Part shown: positions 25,401 through 34,191 of the stretch, one piece after another | How the letters are laid out: each line of letters begins with the position of its first letter | How positions within the stretch are numbered: the stretch's first letter is position 1 | DNA from: Mucilaginibacter endophyticus | GTDB taxonomy: Bacteria > Bacteroidota > Bacteroidia > Sphingobacteriales > Sphingobacteriaceae | Assembly (NCBI RefSeq): GCF_003351025.1 | Contig: NZ_QPCG01000004.1 | Location: 434,001 to 498,000, forward strand | Length of the DNA stretch: 64,000 bases | Direction: 5' to 3' | Notes under the pieces: generated by a model | The model's database searches: none | What the model saw: only the letters and a program-made list of their open reading frames with translations | Told to the model about the DNA's origin: nothing | Translations under genes and position numbers: made by a program

Positions 25401-25801
25401 CTGGCTTCGATGAGGGCTCGGTGGTTCTCATCTTCGGCAGCAAGCTTTTTTAGTTGCAGGGTGTTGAGCAATTTGTCATGAACATCATTAAAGTGCCTGC
25501 CTATAATTTCGGCCGCTTCATCATGCGTTAGCGTTTTGCCCAATTTAAGCCAGGCCAGCAACGAGGGTAAAACCAACCAACAAACCAATACGGTATTAAG
25601 CAGGATAAAAAAGTAGAAAAGTATGGTGCGCAGCAGAATGCTAAAATTGCCAAAATATTCGCTCAGGGTTACAACCACATAAGCGGTGAAAAGACCGGCA
25701 CCTAAAAATATTAATCCGCGCAGAAAATTATTGAAATAATACTTCCGGGTGAAAATATTGATTTTGCCAAGCAAAATTTCATAGTTTTCTGTCGAGGCCA
25801 T
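22472..25801 (-). CDS. DUF4175 family large coiled-coil membrane protein
   Basis: The 1109-residue protein has two transmembrane helices near the N-terminus (about 23-45 and 55-80) and a third near 160-180, then a region rich in beta strands (about 200-500), then a very long Gln/Lys-rich coiled coil (about 520-1090) with low-complexity Q and QQGNQGKGQQG stretches. This matches the DUF4175 family of Bacteroidota, whose role is unknown. The long periplasmic or cytoplasmic coiled coil suggests a structural or scaffold job in the envelope. It heads an operon with the RsbW-like and ybeY genes. Confidence 0.88.
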   Translation of the reverse strand: MASTENYEILLGKINIFTRKYYFNNFLRGLIFLGAGLFTAYVVVTLSEYFGNFSILLRTILFYFFILLNTVLVCWLVLPSLLAWLKLGKTLTHDEAAEIIGRHFNDVHDKLLNTLQLKKLAAEDENHRALIEASIDQKIEALKPVSFPSAINLKENTKYLKWVLGPLGVIIIIALAAPSVLTESTKRLIRHNEYFVPAAPFKFIVLNKTLSVVQGNDLKVDIKLEGDKLPADVYVEAGENTFKLDKDNISRFHYQFSNLQQNTRFKLSGNGFSSVVYEIKVNQKPALLHFDVELNYPAYLHKKNEKLLNAGDLTILAGTTVNWQLHTQYASALMFDMNGQSRPAVQNGTDVFEHRERVLKNSVYKLLPVNAQVNQSDSASYRINVITDEAPSIMVDEKPDSVSMKAFYFNGKIQDDHGFSSLTFHYTIEATGSSKTKEFTKKVNADLAQTQTDFFYYWNLKEMGINPGDHVSYFFEVADNDEVTGHKTARTAKHTLNVPDNKEINQQLNAGSKAIKEKMQSAIKLAGQVERDAQKLNQNLLNKNTLSFDEKKQVEDLMQKRKDLEDLVKDIQADNKKNLYNRQENQQQTDEIMAKQKQIEDLFNNVLDQKTKELLQNLQQMLNEQQKDATRDELSKMQMDNKSLKKELDRVLELYKKLEFEQKLNQNLDQLNKLADQQQKLSEETKQSGADQKNLQQQQDKLKQDFQDVKKGFDELQKTNDQAERKSDYQNPEKETKDIEQQMDQSAGDLQKKDNSKASKSQQQAAKQMKALAAKMQKDSDEGESKENAVDAQQLRELLKSLVNSSFNQEKLMQTLKNTNPTDPSYVTLSQSQKDIKDNLKTAEDSLYAISRRVPQIQSTVNKEIASINEHIDQALEQLGDRRTLEANRNQQYAMTSMNNLALMLSEALEQMQKMMNKGGKGGKGKQQSISQLAKMQQQLSQNMQKAREQMQQQGNQGKGQQGNSGSMSEQFAKMARQQQMIRQALQQIDRDENKDGTGGLGNLDKISKEMEQTERDLVNRRITDDALKRQQQIQTRLLEAEKAEQQRDQDQQRESNAGKDLPPGYIKALQGYQQQKAKQTEQIRTVSPALNLYYKQKIKSYFDQLNAK

Positions 25802-26018
25802 GGTACAGGTGAAAAAATGTCAAATACACACTTTAGTTAAACGCAAAAGCAATGTATTAAATATATACGTGTTGGTTTAAGTTAAAAAATTAAAGCAATA
25901 ATAATAAAATGTTAACTGTTTTATGACAATAAAAAATGATTAGCCCGATTTACCAGGATAGGTCCGGTTGTAAACCGGGAGAACATAGCAATTTAAGGAT
26001 AATTCCGCTTTTTTTGTT

Positions 26019-26447
26019 CTACGCCCTTTCTTCTTCCTCAACCATTTCTGGTTCGAGCTTATGGAGCCAGATGCCAGCTATACCTGTAATTGAATATGGG
26101 AATATAATTACCGCAACAGAAGATATAGCCGAAACTTTTTTTTCGAAAAGTAATTCAAAAAAGGAGAGTACAGTAATGATGAGAATAGCTGTGGTTAAAC
26201 CGGTTTTGATATAAAGCGGATCTCTTTTTTTTGATAAATAATAAACAGCCATCCAAAATATAAAGGCAAAGGGAATAGTGACCAGCAAAATCATATCGGC
26301 AAAAATGATGTAATCTTTCCTTATCTCATCAACAAGGCTTATTTGAGGATTCTGAATAATAAACCACGATAGAACCAATTGCAGCAGCGGGGCCACAATA
26401 ACCAGCATCAGCCAAACCTTTAAGCTATACGTAAATGACCTGTTCAT
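26019..26447 (-). CDS. Four-helix membrane protein, unknown function
   Basis: The 142-residue protein has four hydrophobic segments (about 10-32, 48-70, 80-102, 108-127) and a very acidic C-terminus (PEMVEEEERA). No family is recognised. It stands alone on the minus strand between two AT-rich gaps. The length and clean helix pattern support a real gene. Confidence 0.65.
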   Translation of the reverse strand: MNRSFTYSLKVWLMLVIVAPLLQLVLSWFIIQNPQISLVDEIRKDYIIFADMILLVTIPFAFIFWMAVYYLSKKRDPLYIKTGLTTAILIITVLSFFELLFEKKVSAISSVAVIIFPYSITGIAGIWLHKLEPEMVEEEERA

Positions 26448-26878
26448 AATTTATTAAGTACGCCAACAATATACATAGCAAGCAATAAAATAACAATAGC
26501 TCTCACTTGCAGGCAATTTCCCTTATGTATAAATAGCGCTATCATGTTTAACAGCTATAAAACAATAATAATTAAAAGCAACACATTGCTTTAACAGGCT
26601 TATCGGTAAAATATAGAACTGATTTTTTTACTAAAAATTATCCAGGTATTAACAGAATTTTTCCTGTTATACATACAGGAATATTAATTTGAAGTCGTCT
26701 CCGATAAAAGAAGCTCAGATGTGCAATTAACGACGTAATTGGCTCATTTAAACCTCTTCCAGCCGAATTAACTACCGATTAATTTTAATATATTAAATTA
26801 ACGTAAAATAGGTGATTTAACGGGTTGTTAAGCGTATAGTTAATTATTATCTTGCATTCACTTAGCCGATCCCCTATC
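26448..26878. other. AT-rich non-coding gap between divergent genes
   Basis: This stretch of about 430 bases, strongly AT-rich, separates the divergent genes at 26447 and 26879. It contains no supported gene or repeat and presumably holds both promoters. Confidence 0.5.
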
Positions 26879-27601
26879 ATGACTACACCTAATCACCTGG
26901 ATGCTTCTATATTGAACTATTTTAGTGTGGGTAACGTTTGGCAAAACATTGTATTTTATGGCATTATCATTTGCCTCTTATACATCAACATTTTTTTAAC
27001 CCGGCGAAAGAAAACCTATAAACTACAGCTTGTTACTAATACACCTGCCGAACAAGAAAAACTGACACAGCGGACTACAGATACTTCAGCCAGGGCCTTA
27101 TATAAAACAAATGCCAATTTAACTGATGAAATAGCTATCCTGAAAAAAGAACTATTGGCACAGGGAGAAGAGTTAGAACTTTCGTACATGAAATCTGACA
27201 GGCTTAATGATCAGCTATCAGAAATATTGGATTGCCTTGAATTAACCATAAATTATGACCATAATCCCTGGGACTGGTCGCTGGATTACAGCAGCGGTGT
27301 GGTTACACTTTCAGAATATGGTTTGCGGATCCGCGGCTTTTCAGAAAATGCCAAGCCTGTTTTTGATGAAACAATTACAGTTGTTGATCCCCGGTATCGC
27401 CAGGCGATGATAGATGCCATTGAAAACTCCTTTAAAACCGGAGCCGATTTTTCAATGACCTACCTCATTAATCCATTGGATGGTAGTCGGCCAAAAGAGA
27501 TAAAAGCAACAGGCCAGGTACAATACAACGAACTTGGGATTCCTGTAAAACTATCCGGAAAATTCGCGTTTACTTATAGCGAGCTGTTGGCAAAAAAGTA
27601 G
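26879..27601 (+). CDS. Membrane-anchored PAS-like sensor protein
   Basis: The protein of 240 residues has one transmembrane helix (about 20-42), a coiled segment (about 75-120) and a C-terminal PAS-fold region (about 125-235) with the pattern WDWSLDYSSGVVTLSEYGLRI, then DPRYRQAMIDAIENSFKTG, then GQVQYNELGIPVKLSGKF, typical of PAS_3 domains. There is no kinase or cyclase output domain, so it must act by protein contacts. The frame starts at TTG 26852, but ATG 26879 is more likely. It is the last chromosomal gene before the tRNA-Pro / IME junction. Confidence 0.75.
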   Translation: MTTPNHLDASILNYFSVGNVWQNIVFYGIIICLLYINIFLTRRKKTYKLQLVTNTPAEQEKLTQRTTDTSARALYKTNANLTDEIAILKKELLAQGEELELSYMKSDRLNDQLSEILDCLELTINYDHNPWDWSLDYSSGVVTLSEYGLRIRGFSENAKPVFDETITVVDPRYRQAMIDAIENSFKTGADFSMTYLINPLDGSRPKEIKATGQVQYNELGIPVKLSGKFAFTYSELLAKK

Positions 27602-27709
27602 GGGTATCGCACTTTGTTATCCGGTAAAAAATCAAAAGCGTCCTTTTTGATGCTTGCATTTTGAATAATACTCACAACAATTATATTTGCAATCCGGCTA
27701 TACTTAAAT

Positions 27710-27783
27710 CGGGATGTAGCGTAGCCCGGTATCGCGCCAGCATGGGGTGCTGGAGGTCGTGGGTTCGAATCCCGCCATCCCGA
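27710..27783 (+). tRNA. tRNA-Pro (GGG)
   Basis: The cloverleaf is complete: acceptor CGGGATG pairs with CATCCCG, the anticodon stem CCAGC pairs with GCTGG around the loop ATGGGGT (anticodon GGG), and the T arm GTGGG-TTCGAAT-CCCGC follows. The CCA end is not encoded. The 3' part from 27739 is duplicated at 50523-50573 and is the attachment site of the IME. Confidence 0.95.
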
Positions 27784-27789
27784 CTTGAA
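27739..27789 (+). repeat. attL: 51-bp direct repeat, left copy
   Basis: This covers the tRNA-Pro gene from within the anticodon stem to its 3' end plus six bases. It is identical to 50523-50573. Tyrosine integrases commonly use the 3' half of a tRNA gene and restore the gene on insertion. Confidence 0.95.
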
Positions 27790-27793
27790 AATC

Positions 27794-27830
27794 AACGACT
27801 TATGATTTCTTAATCATAGGTCGTTTTTTT
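27794..27830 (+). terminator. Intrinsic terminator carried by the element next to tRNA-Pro
   Basis: AACGACTTATGATT (27794-27807) pairs with AATCATAGGTCGTT (27812-27825) across a 4-base loop, with one G-T pair, and continues into T residues. It starts five bases after attL, inside the element, so the tRNA now ends on element DNA. Confidence 0.88.
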
Positions 27831-27831
27831 G

Positions 27832-27851
27832 AGGTCTAACATGGGTCTAAC
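27832..27851 (+). promoter_or_regulatory. Left-end AGGTCTAAC direct repeats (candidate integrase arm sites)
   Basis: AGGTCTAACATGGGTCTAAC holds two copies of GGTCTAAC 11 bases apart. The same 20-base unit with one change is at 50391-50410, and a single copy is at 50316. The terminal position near both att sites suggests binding sites for the integrase or excisionase. Confidence 0.6.
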
Positions 27852-28030
27852 TTTTTCATTGTTCTTTGATAGGTTTTTTTATCAAAAATGACTTTAAATG
27901 TTTAGGATAGTAATTGCTTTCAAGAATTATGGTGAAATATTGATGAAAAGAATGAGTTGATCAGTTCGACTCCGATAATTTCACGTATTGATTTAGGCTT
28001 AGATTAGCCCATCACGACTTTTTTGGACTT

Positions 28031-28604
28031 TTAGAGGCCAAAAGAATAGGCTGCTCTTAAGCTAAAGAAATGGATTGTTGATCCGTTGATATCGGGGTAT
28101 CTGATTGAGCTTTCAAAGCGTACGCCAAGGTCGATTGCGCTTTTGGGCGAAAGTGAAAATAAATAACTGATTTGAGGCGCATATACAAAAGCAGCTGTTT
28201 TTGTATATCCTGTCTCATTTTTGTTCAGAAGAAAAGAGGCGCCGGCATCAACCTGAACATGAAAATTTTGGCAGGCATAAAATTTTAGCCCAGCTTTCAG
28301 CGGCGAACGATGAATATCAGTTACGTCAAGGTTAAAATTGTTGCCTTTGATGCTTTTCCCAAAAACATTATTATAGCCAACGTTTGCCGTTACTGCCAAA
28401 CGGTCCGCTTTAGGAAATTCCGCCTGGACAGAGGCACCCAGGCTCCATTTATAAAGGTCATTAATAACTTCCGGTGGGTAACCCAGCGTCTGCCCCAAAG
28501 CTCAAACGGATAGATGAGGCTGGAACTGATGATTTTGTTTGCGCTTTTACGATTTGAGAAAGCCCTACATGCTGCACACGGTATAGGAAACGGATAGAGT
28601 TCAT
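28031..28604 (-). pseudogene. Frameshifted outer-membrane beta-barrel protein
   Basis: The minus-strand frame 28031-28498 encodes alternating amphipathic strands (KWSLGASVQAEFPKADRLAV, then LKAGLKFYACQNFHVQVDAG and a final SLRAAYSFGL) typical of a small outer-membrane barrel, including the C-terminal aromatic-x-x-Leu end. It has no good start. In a second frame, from ATG 28604, the missing N-terminus can be read: the end of a signal peptide (LSQIVKAQT), then SSIRLSFGADAGLPTGS, which runs into TAA. Joining the two frames near 28460 restores one barrel protein. The signal peptide core also looks scrambled, so there may be a second lesion. Confidence 0.7.
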
Positions 28605-28791
28605 TTTTTTCCGCCTTGCCTTTTTGGTTTTTTTTTATTTTCAGTTGCTTTTTTATCAGATCTTTTTTCAGCCGGCCCACTTCTAAAGTGTCGCAGATCT
28701 GGCACCCCAATGAGAATATTTATTTAAGTTGATTTTGGAAATTTAACAGTTTATTAAAAAATAATTATATTTATGATAAAAATTCGTACGG

Positions 28792-29295
28792 ATGAAAATA
28801 TTTAATATAAGACCTATTACCGTCACAAAATACATTTTCAATGAGGAGCGATTAGATAAATTCGCTACAGACTTTGGTTGTGAAGTTGGTTTTGGATTTA
28901 GTGGTATGAAAACGGAATCATTAAATACACTTGTTATTTCATTTGGTATACTTTGCCATGCGGGTAAAGGAAGGGAGTCAATTCTATCCAAAGAAGCTAT
29001 GGATCATGGCCACTATCAGTATGAATTTGTAACGGAGAATACTGATGATAATCTTTTATTTTCCTATGACAGTACTTGTCAATTTAACTTTGAAAGTGAA
29101 AGTTTTAAATCAGATTTATCCTCGATAACAGAATTTTTAGATACCTACTATGCACACACTGAAAAGTTTTTTCAAGAATATGGATTTAAAACCCTGCCCG
29201 AGATAGAAGAAAAGATCGGGTCAGGGCGTAAGTTAGACATACACGCTCTTTCAGCAATTGACAGCTTGCGGGCCAATAATATGTATGAGTTCTAA
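28792..29295 (+). CDS. Hypothetical protein, IME cargo
   Basis: The 167-residue protein has no signal peptide or membrane helix. It is acidic, with a Gly-rich segment (FGCEVGFGFSGMKTE), a His/Tyr patch (MDHGHYQYEF) and a helical C-terminal third. No family is recognised. It has an ATG start and codon use like its AT-rich neighbours, and lies alone on the plus strand between the barrel pseudogene and the lipoprotein gene. It is unrelated to the conserved IME backbone and so is probably accessory. Confidence 0.65.
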   Translation: MKIFNIRPITVTKYIFNEERLDKFATDFGCEVGFGFSGMKTESLNTLVISFGILCHAGKGRESILSKEAMDHGHYQYEFVTENTDDNLLFSYDSTCQFNFESESFKSDLSSITEFLDTYYAHTEKFFQEYGFKTLPEIEEKIGSGRKLDIHALSAIDSLRANNMYEF

Positions 29296-29327
29296 AAGAT
29301 AGTTTTATATTGAAAGTTAAATTGGCT

Positions 29328-30551
29328 TTAAGGAAGAACGGCATTTCGTACCTGAGATGTACTTACAGATTTTGTGGTTGTTGTACTTACAGGGGACTGG
29401 CCTGGTTTAGTTACAGTATGTCTGGTTATTTTCGTTCCAACCCAGTTTAGTACAATAGTAGGAAATCCAACGGGGCCATGGCTATGTGGTCCATTAGTCA
29501 TTAGTGTGGTATACCATGTGTCTTCTGTTCCGTCCGGCAAAATAGATGTTGAAGACCCATTTACCACCGCAATAGTCATACCTGAAACTGATTCTACAAT
29601 GGCTCCTCCTCCGTTTGAATTCATTGAGCACCCAATAACTGCATAATAGCGAATTTTTGCAGGATTTACAGTAGGCATCCCGGCCGGATCAGTGATCACG
29701 TCTGATTGGTCAACTACAAGATTCCACCTAAAAGTGATACCTCCGTACGGCGGTCCTCCATTACTACCTGAACCGCTACCTGATCCGCTGCCACTGCCAG
29801 AACCACCAGAACCTCCACCTCCAGTGTTTGGGCAGCTGGAGCCCGTAAATGTATCGACTACCGAAGTGATACACCCATTAGAATCTGTTGTAATTACTTC
29901 GTTATAATAAAATATGCAGCCGCTCCCTGTAGAAGGTGGAAATCCAACCATGGTGGGAAAAACCGGCTGACACTCTGAAGGGTCACTATTTACCGATAGT
30001 GCTTTGGCTTTTATCGCGTCCTCTGTTTTGCTTTTAAATACAGCTTTCTTATCGCTTTTTCGGCCATTTTCGTAAACAGCACTATTCAATTGTTTATAAC
30101 TGGCATCATATTGTAGAATTTCACCATTAAAACCAATGATATTATTTTGATTATAATTCTTCAGAAGAAGATCGAGGTTGTCATTCACATTGTATTTATT
30201 CCCAACTAATTCAATAAGCTTTCCATCAGTAATGTTATTGCCGGATGAAGTATAAACGAAAAAACGTCTGATTGTAATTTCATTGTTTGCTACGTAGTTT
30301 TCTGAAGTTGGCGCGACCAAAAGATTGCTACCATCGGTTGATTTTAGCGTCCAGGAGTCTTTCCAATAAGGACTTAACTTGGGTGCATTAGCATCAACGT
30401 GTTGTAAATGCCAAATCTTGGCAGATTCCAACAACTCGGATGACGCGGATGTTCTTTCATTGATGACGTTATTAATTTCTCTACGGCAGGCAAAGATTAA
30501 CAAACAAATGCTGAAAAACACCGTAATGGCGAGGAGGGAACGTTGTTTCAT
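29328..30551 (-). CDS. Large lipoprotein with Gly/Ser linker, IME cargo
   Basis: The 407-residue protein has a lipoprotein signal (MKQRSLLAI, hydrophobic run, LIFAC with Cys22). An N-terminal domain (about 30-190) is followed by a Cys-containing stretch, a GGGGSGGSGSGSG-rich linker near residues 245-265 and a C-terminal domain of about 135 residues with GPHSHGPVGFPTIVLNWVG and a Thr/Ser-rich tail. It is likely a surface or periplasmic lipoprotein. The first ~80 residues are closely matched by the truncated gene at 35781 in opposite orientation. The function is unknown. Confidence 0.8.
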   Translation of the reverse strand: MKQRSLLAITVFFSICLLIFACRREINNVINERTSASSELLESAKIWHLQHVDANAPKLSPYWKDSWTLKSTDGSNLLVAPTSENYVANNEITIRRFFVYTSSGNNITDGKLIELVGNKYNVNDNLDLLLKNYNQNNIIGFNGEILQYDASYKQLNSAVYENGRKSDKKAVFKSKTEDAIKAKALSVNSDPSECQPVFPTMVGFPPSTGSGCIFYYNEVITTDSNGCITSVVDTFTGSSCPNTGGGGSGGSGSGSGSGSGSGSNGGPPYGGITFRWNLVVDQSDVITDPAGMPTVNPAKIRYYAVIGCSMNSNGGGAIVESVSGMTIAVVNGSSTSILPDGTEDTWYTTLMTNGPHSHGPVGFPTIVLNWVGTKITRHTVTKPGQSPVSTTTTKSVSTSQVRNAVLP

Positions 30552-31006
30552 AAGGTTTAGTTTTATAAGGTTATAACAAATTTAACCTTATTATCTTCAA
30601 TTCCAAATAATATTGTAATTAATATCTTTATACTAACTATTTATTAAAGATCGCTTGTTAACTTGAATATAAATCAGGATATTGTAACCTCTTAGAGTCA
30701 ATAACCTAACCTCATGAAACGCCCCTCCCTCTATCTTGTGCCGAATTTTATATATAAAACATGCTGCATTTATACATCAACGGGAATTATGAAATACCGA
30801 CCTCGATGATGCCGCTTTTAAGTTTTCTATTGATGTTTATCGAAAAAGTCGAATGATGCCCTTCCGGTTGCTATTTGTAGGATCGACGGCTAAAGGAAAA
30901 TCCATAGTGTTGCTTTTAATATAGTGTTGCTTTTAATAAAGTGAGCGTCCATAGGTATGATTAGCAAGAGAAATCAACGTTATCAATTACATGTCATGAG
31001 TAAATT
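30552..31006. other. AT-rich gap in the IME
   Basis: This stretch of 455 bases separates two divergent genes. It holds a short tandem repeat (ATAGTGTTGCTTTTAAT twice at about 30905-30940) but no supported gene. Confidence 0.5.
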
Positions 31007-32509
31007 ATGAGTTTGAATACCGATTTAATAAAAGGGAGAAGTTGCTGGCTTTTATTTAGCGTTGTTGTGGTATATCTCTTCGTTGCATATAATGCGAATG
31101 GGTTTCATAATGCCGACGAGCATTTTCAGATCATTGAATTTGCAAATTACAAGCTTGGGGTCGCCAAAGCAGGAGATCTGGCTTGGGAGTTTCATTCAAG
31201 GATAAGATCTGGATTGCAGCCTATGCTATGTGTTATATTTTTCAAACTGATGCGATTTTTGGGGATCGATGATGTATATTATTTATCGTTCGGACTACGT
31301 GTCCTTAGCGCGATCTTATCTGTGATTATTATCCGCTACTTTGTAGCTTCTGCCAAGGGAGCAGTTGAAGAGAAGAATTATAATTTCTTCATAATATTGT
31401 CGTATTTCATTTGGTTCATCCCATATATCAACGTTCGGTTCTCTTCGGAAAACTGGTCTGGTATGTTTTTCCTGGCTTCCTTAGCGCGGATACTATATGG
31501 GCATTATCAAAACAGCGTAAAAAACCTCCTAATACTGGGCATTCTGTTGGGGATTTCTATTCTATTCCGCTATCAGTCCTTATTGTTGACGATGGGTATT
31601 TTGCTGTGGCTGTATTTCATTGCAAAATCAAAGATCAGAAACATTGCCTTAATTGTAGCTGCCGTTCTCATGGTTTTGGTTATCGGCTTCTTCATAGACA
31701 GATGGTTGTATGGAATTTATTCCTTTACACTTTATAATTACTTTCATGTTAATATAGTTGATAATGTGGCTTCCAATTATGGGGTATCACCTTGGTATGA
31801 GATTTTGCTTTATATAATTAGAAACCCGGGGCCACTCGGCGTATTTATCTTCTTCTCATTTATCATACTAATCTTTTTTGATCCCAAAAGCCTGTTAGTC
31901 TGGTCGACACTTCCATTTTTGGTTGTTCATATGATCATCCCTCACAAAGAGTTACGATTCTTGTTTCCGATTGCTGATCTTGTCCCTATTGTGCTTATTT
32001 TAGGGTATCAAAAAGTTGTTGTCTTTTCTCGATTATTTAAATATAAGTGGATTTGTTTTGCTCTATCAATAGCTTTAATCTTAATTAATATCGCAGGATT
32101 AATAGTTGTTTTATCTAAAGGAGCGGGAAATACAAGGGTATCGGTTACAGCTTATATCCACACCAAATACGCAGGTAAAAAGGTTAACCTAATATACACC
32201 GACGGATCAAATCCATATTACGACTGGCCTTTTCCAAAAAATACTTTTTACCACAGCGGAGAAATTGAAATGACAAAAATTGCCTCCGTTTGGCAGCCCG
32301 GTTTTGCTACGCATCGCAAGCCTGGTTATGCTAATTTATTAGTGATTTCTCAAAATGACATAACCGGCCCTAAAACAATCGCGCTTTTAAAGGATCTTCA
32401 TTTAATTCGTGTTTATCAAAGCATTCCAACCTTTGACCAAAAAATCATTGGGCTATATAATGAATCACTTAATGAGGATAACTTTCTGCTCTATGAATTC
32501 AGCGATTAA
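31007..32509 (+). CDS. GT22-like (Alg9/PIG-B type) GT-C mannosyltransferase
   Basis: The 500-residue protein is a polytopic membrane enzyme with about 10 helices. The first loop carries HNADEHFQ (residues 34-41), like the HPDExxQ motif of GPI and Alg9-type mannosyltransferases, and PHKELRFLFP (about 312-321) matches their HKExRFLxP motif. These enzymes use a lipid-linked sugar and have the catalytic acid in the first loop. The acceptor is unknown. It is convergent with the GT39-like gene (4 bases between stops). It starts at ATG 31007. Confidence 0.82.
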   Translation: MSLNTDLIKGRSCWLLFSVVVVYLFVAYNANGFHNADEHFQIIEFANYKLGVAKAGDLAWEFHSRIRSGLQPMLCVIFFKLMRFLGIDDVYYLSFGLRVLSAILSVIIIRYFVASAKGAVEEKNYNFFIILSYFIWFIPYINVRFSSENWSGMFFLASLARILYGHYQNSVKNLLILGILLGISILFRYQSLLLTMGILLWLYFIAKSKIRNIALIVAAVLMVLVIGFFIDRWLYGIYSFTLYNYFHVNIVDNVASNYGVSPWYEILLYIIRNPGPLGVFIFFSFIILIFFDPKSLLVWSTLPFLVVHMIIPHKELRFLFPIADLVPIVLILGYQKVVVFSRLFKYKWICFALSIALILINIAGLIVVLSKGAGNTRVSVTAYIHTKYAGKKVNLIYTDGSNPYYDWPFPKNTFYHSGEIEMTKIASVWQPGFATHRKPGYANLLVISQNDITGPKTIALLKDLHLIRVYQSIPTFDQKIIGLYNESLNEDNFLLYEFSD

Positions 32510-32512
32510 GAT

Positions 32513-34045
32513 TTACTTTTCTTTATAAAGCATATATCCCCGTTTGTTGCCTGAATAGTTGTAATCGATAATTGCTGCACTCCCTGCCGCTTTTTTCCAG
32601 GGATTAACCAGTTGGTAGAACAAGATAGGCTGTTCCAAAAAATACCGCTCAGAAACATACTTTATTGTATCAATATTATTCTTCCTGAGAAAATCGATCA
32701 ATGGTTTATTTGGAAGGAAATGGGCCGAGGTTTCCATCTGATTGTTCCCGGTTTTAAAATCAATTGCATTAATCTGTCTCTCCGGATGAGTAAATATTTC
32801 CGTCAGTAAAACATTAATTAATATAGCCGAAAGCATCAGGGAGCCAAGTAACGGCATAGCGCGTTTAATCCCTTTGCTGATTTTCAGGGCCAGATAAAGG
32901 CCGATAATTACATATATTGAAAGATAATAACGGAAAGAACAATTAGTTGTATATACAGTAATAATCCCCAGATATGTAATAATAAAAAAAGCATACAGGG
33001 AATTTTTTTTACTGACGATGTCCTCTGCGAGATAAAAAACAAGATAAAATCCTATAATGCTGCCACCAAGAAGAAACCACAGTCGAAATAGGAATTGAAA
33101 GGGATAGGAGTAAGCATGAACCAGTAATTTATAATTGGATAAGATGTCAAATAATGCCAGTCCATGAAAGATAACAAAAGAAGCGGATAGGAGCAGCAGA
33201 CATATATAAGTAACCTTTACGTTAACTTTTACCATTAATTTATCGGCGATGACGACCTGTCGCAACCTATTAACTGCAAACAATTCGATCCCTGAAATAA
33301 CTACTGCAAAAAACAGAATCGTAAGCCAGGATATAGATGTCAGTAGCTTAAAACGCATTCCTACAAAAACCAATATTAAATTCAAAAGGTTGCAGGTCAG
33401 CAACGCAATGAGTTTTTGATATACACTAGTTCTGATATACAAGCTCCATAAAATAAGGCTGATTAAAGCAGCAACAGATATTGCGGAGAACAATATATGA
33501 TTGTAGGTCCCTATAACATTGGTACAAAATAATAATAATATCCAAAAAGGTTTTAAAACGTTTAAATCAGACAGTAAATTAACGGTTGCGGCTATGAGCA
33601 GCGATATGAAAAACAAAGTGAATGTATTTACTTCCCAAGCTACCCTTGGGCTAATCAAATACAACGCAGATTGTGAAAGTATGAGCAGGAAGAGAATTGA
33701 TATGTTAGCTTGATTATAACGCCAAAGAGTTCGGTAAATGATAAGCAGGCCCAGCGAGTTGAAGACTGCGCCCGCAATTCTCAATTGAAAAATACCCAAA
33801 CCGAATACTTTGAAAAATGTCGAAACGATCATCGGTTGCAGAATGCCAGTATAGGTGTTCATTCCATATATACCGTCAATTCCCGTTTTATTGAACTGAT
33901 CCGCTTTTAGCCCAACCCAAGCTTCATCACCGTGTAATCCTGGCAGGACATCTAATTTATAAGTCCACCAGAAAGCCATATAAACTCCCAGTAATAGAAT
34001 CCCTACCGGAGTTGCTTTTGTTAAGATTTTAGATTTCGCTAACAT
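32513..34045 (-). CDS. GT39/ArnT-like GT-C glycosyltransferase
   Basis: The 510-residue protein has about 11-12 transmembrane helices. The first extracytoplasmic loop holds GLHGDEAWVGL (H38-G-D40-E41), the Asp-Glu pair that marks the PMT_2/ArnT superfamily. These enzymes transfer a sugar from a polyprenyl-phosphate donor to lipid, glycan or protein in the periplasm. The soluble C-terminal tail is short. It is convergent with the GT22-like gene and divergent from the TMTC-like gene. Confidence 0.8.
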   Translation of the reverse strand: MLAKSKILTKATPVGILLLGVYMAFWWTYKLDVLPGLHGDEAWVGLKADQFNKTGIDGIYGMNTYTGILQPMIVSTFFKVFGLGIFQLRIAGAVFNSLGLLIIYRTLWRYNQANISILFLLILSQSALYLISPRVAWEVNTFTLFFISLLIAATVNLLSDLNVLKPFWILLLFCTNVIGTYNHILFSAISVAALISLILWSLYIRTSVYQKLIALLTCNLLNLILVFVGMRFKLLTSISWLTILFFAVVISGIELFAVNRLRQVVIADKLMVKVNVKVTYICLLLLSASFVIFHGLALFDILSNYKLLVHAYSYPFQFLFRLWFLLGGSIIGFYLVFYLAEDIVSKKNSLYAFFIITYLGIITVYTTNCSFRYYLSIYVIIGLYLALKISKGIKRAMPLLGSLMLSAILINVLLTEIFTHPERQINAIDFKTGNNQMETSAHFLPNKPLIDFLRKNNIDTIKYVSERYFLEQPILFYQLVNPWKKAAGSAAIIDYNYSGNKRGYMLYKEK

Positions 34046-34191
34046 GTGCGACGTAGAGTGAAATTGTTAAGTATAAGGTTTAGTATGCAGTTTATTAAAT
34101 GGCTCTTCTAAAGGTATATATTGAATAGCAGTAAATAAGAAATATGCATGATATTTATTTATATTCTGTACTTTTATGTTAACCTAGATCG

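Noticed and set aside
30720..31000. A decayed gene upstream of the GT22-like gene
   Set aside because: Short frames exist, but no continuous similarity to a family could be seen; only a short tandem repeat is supported.
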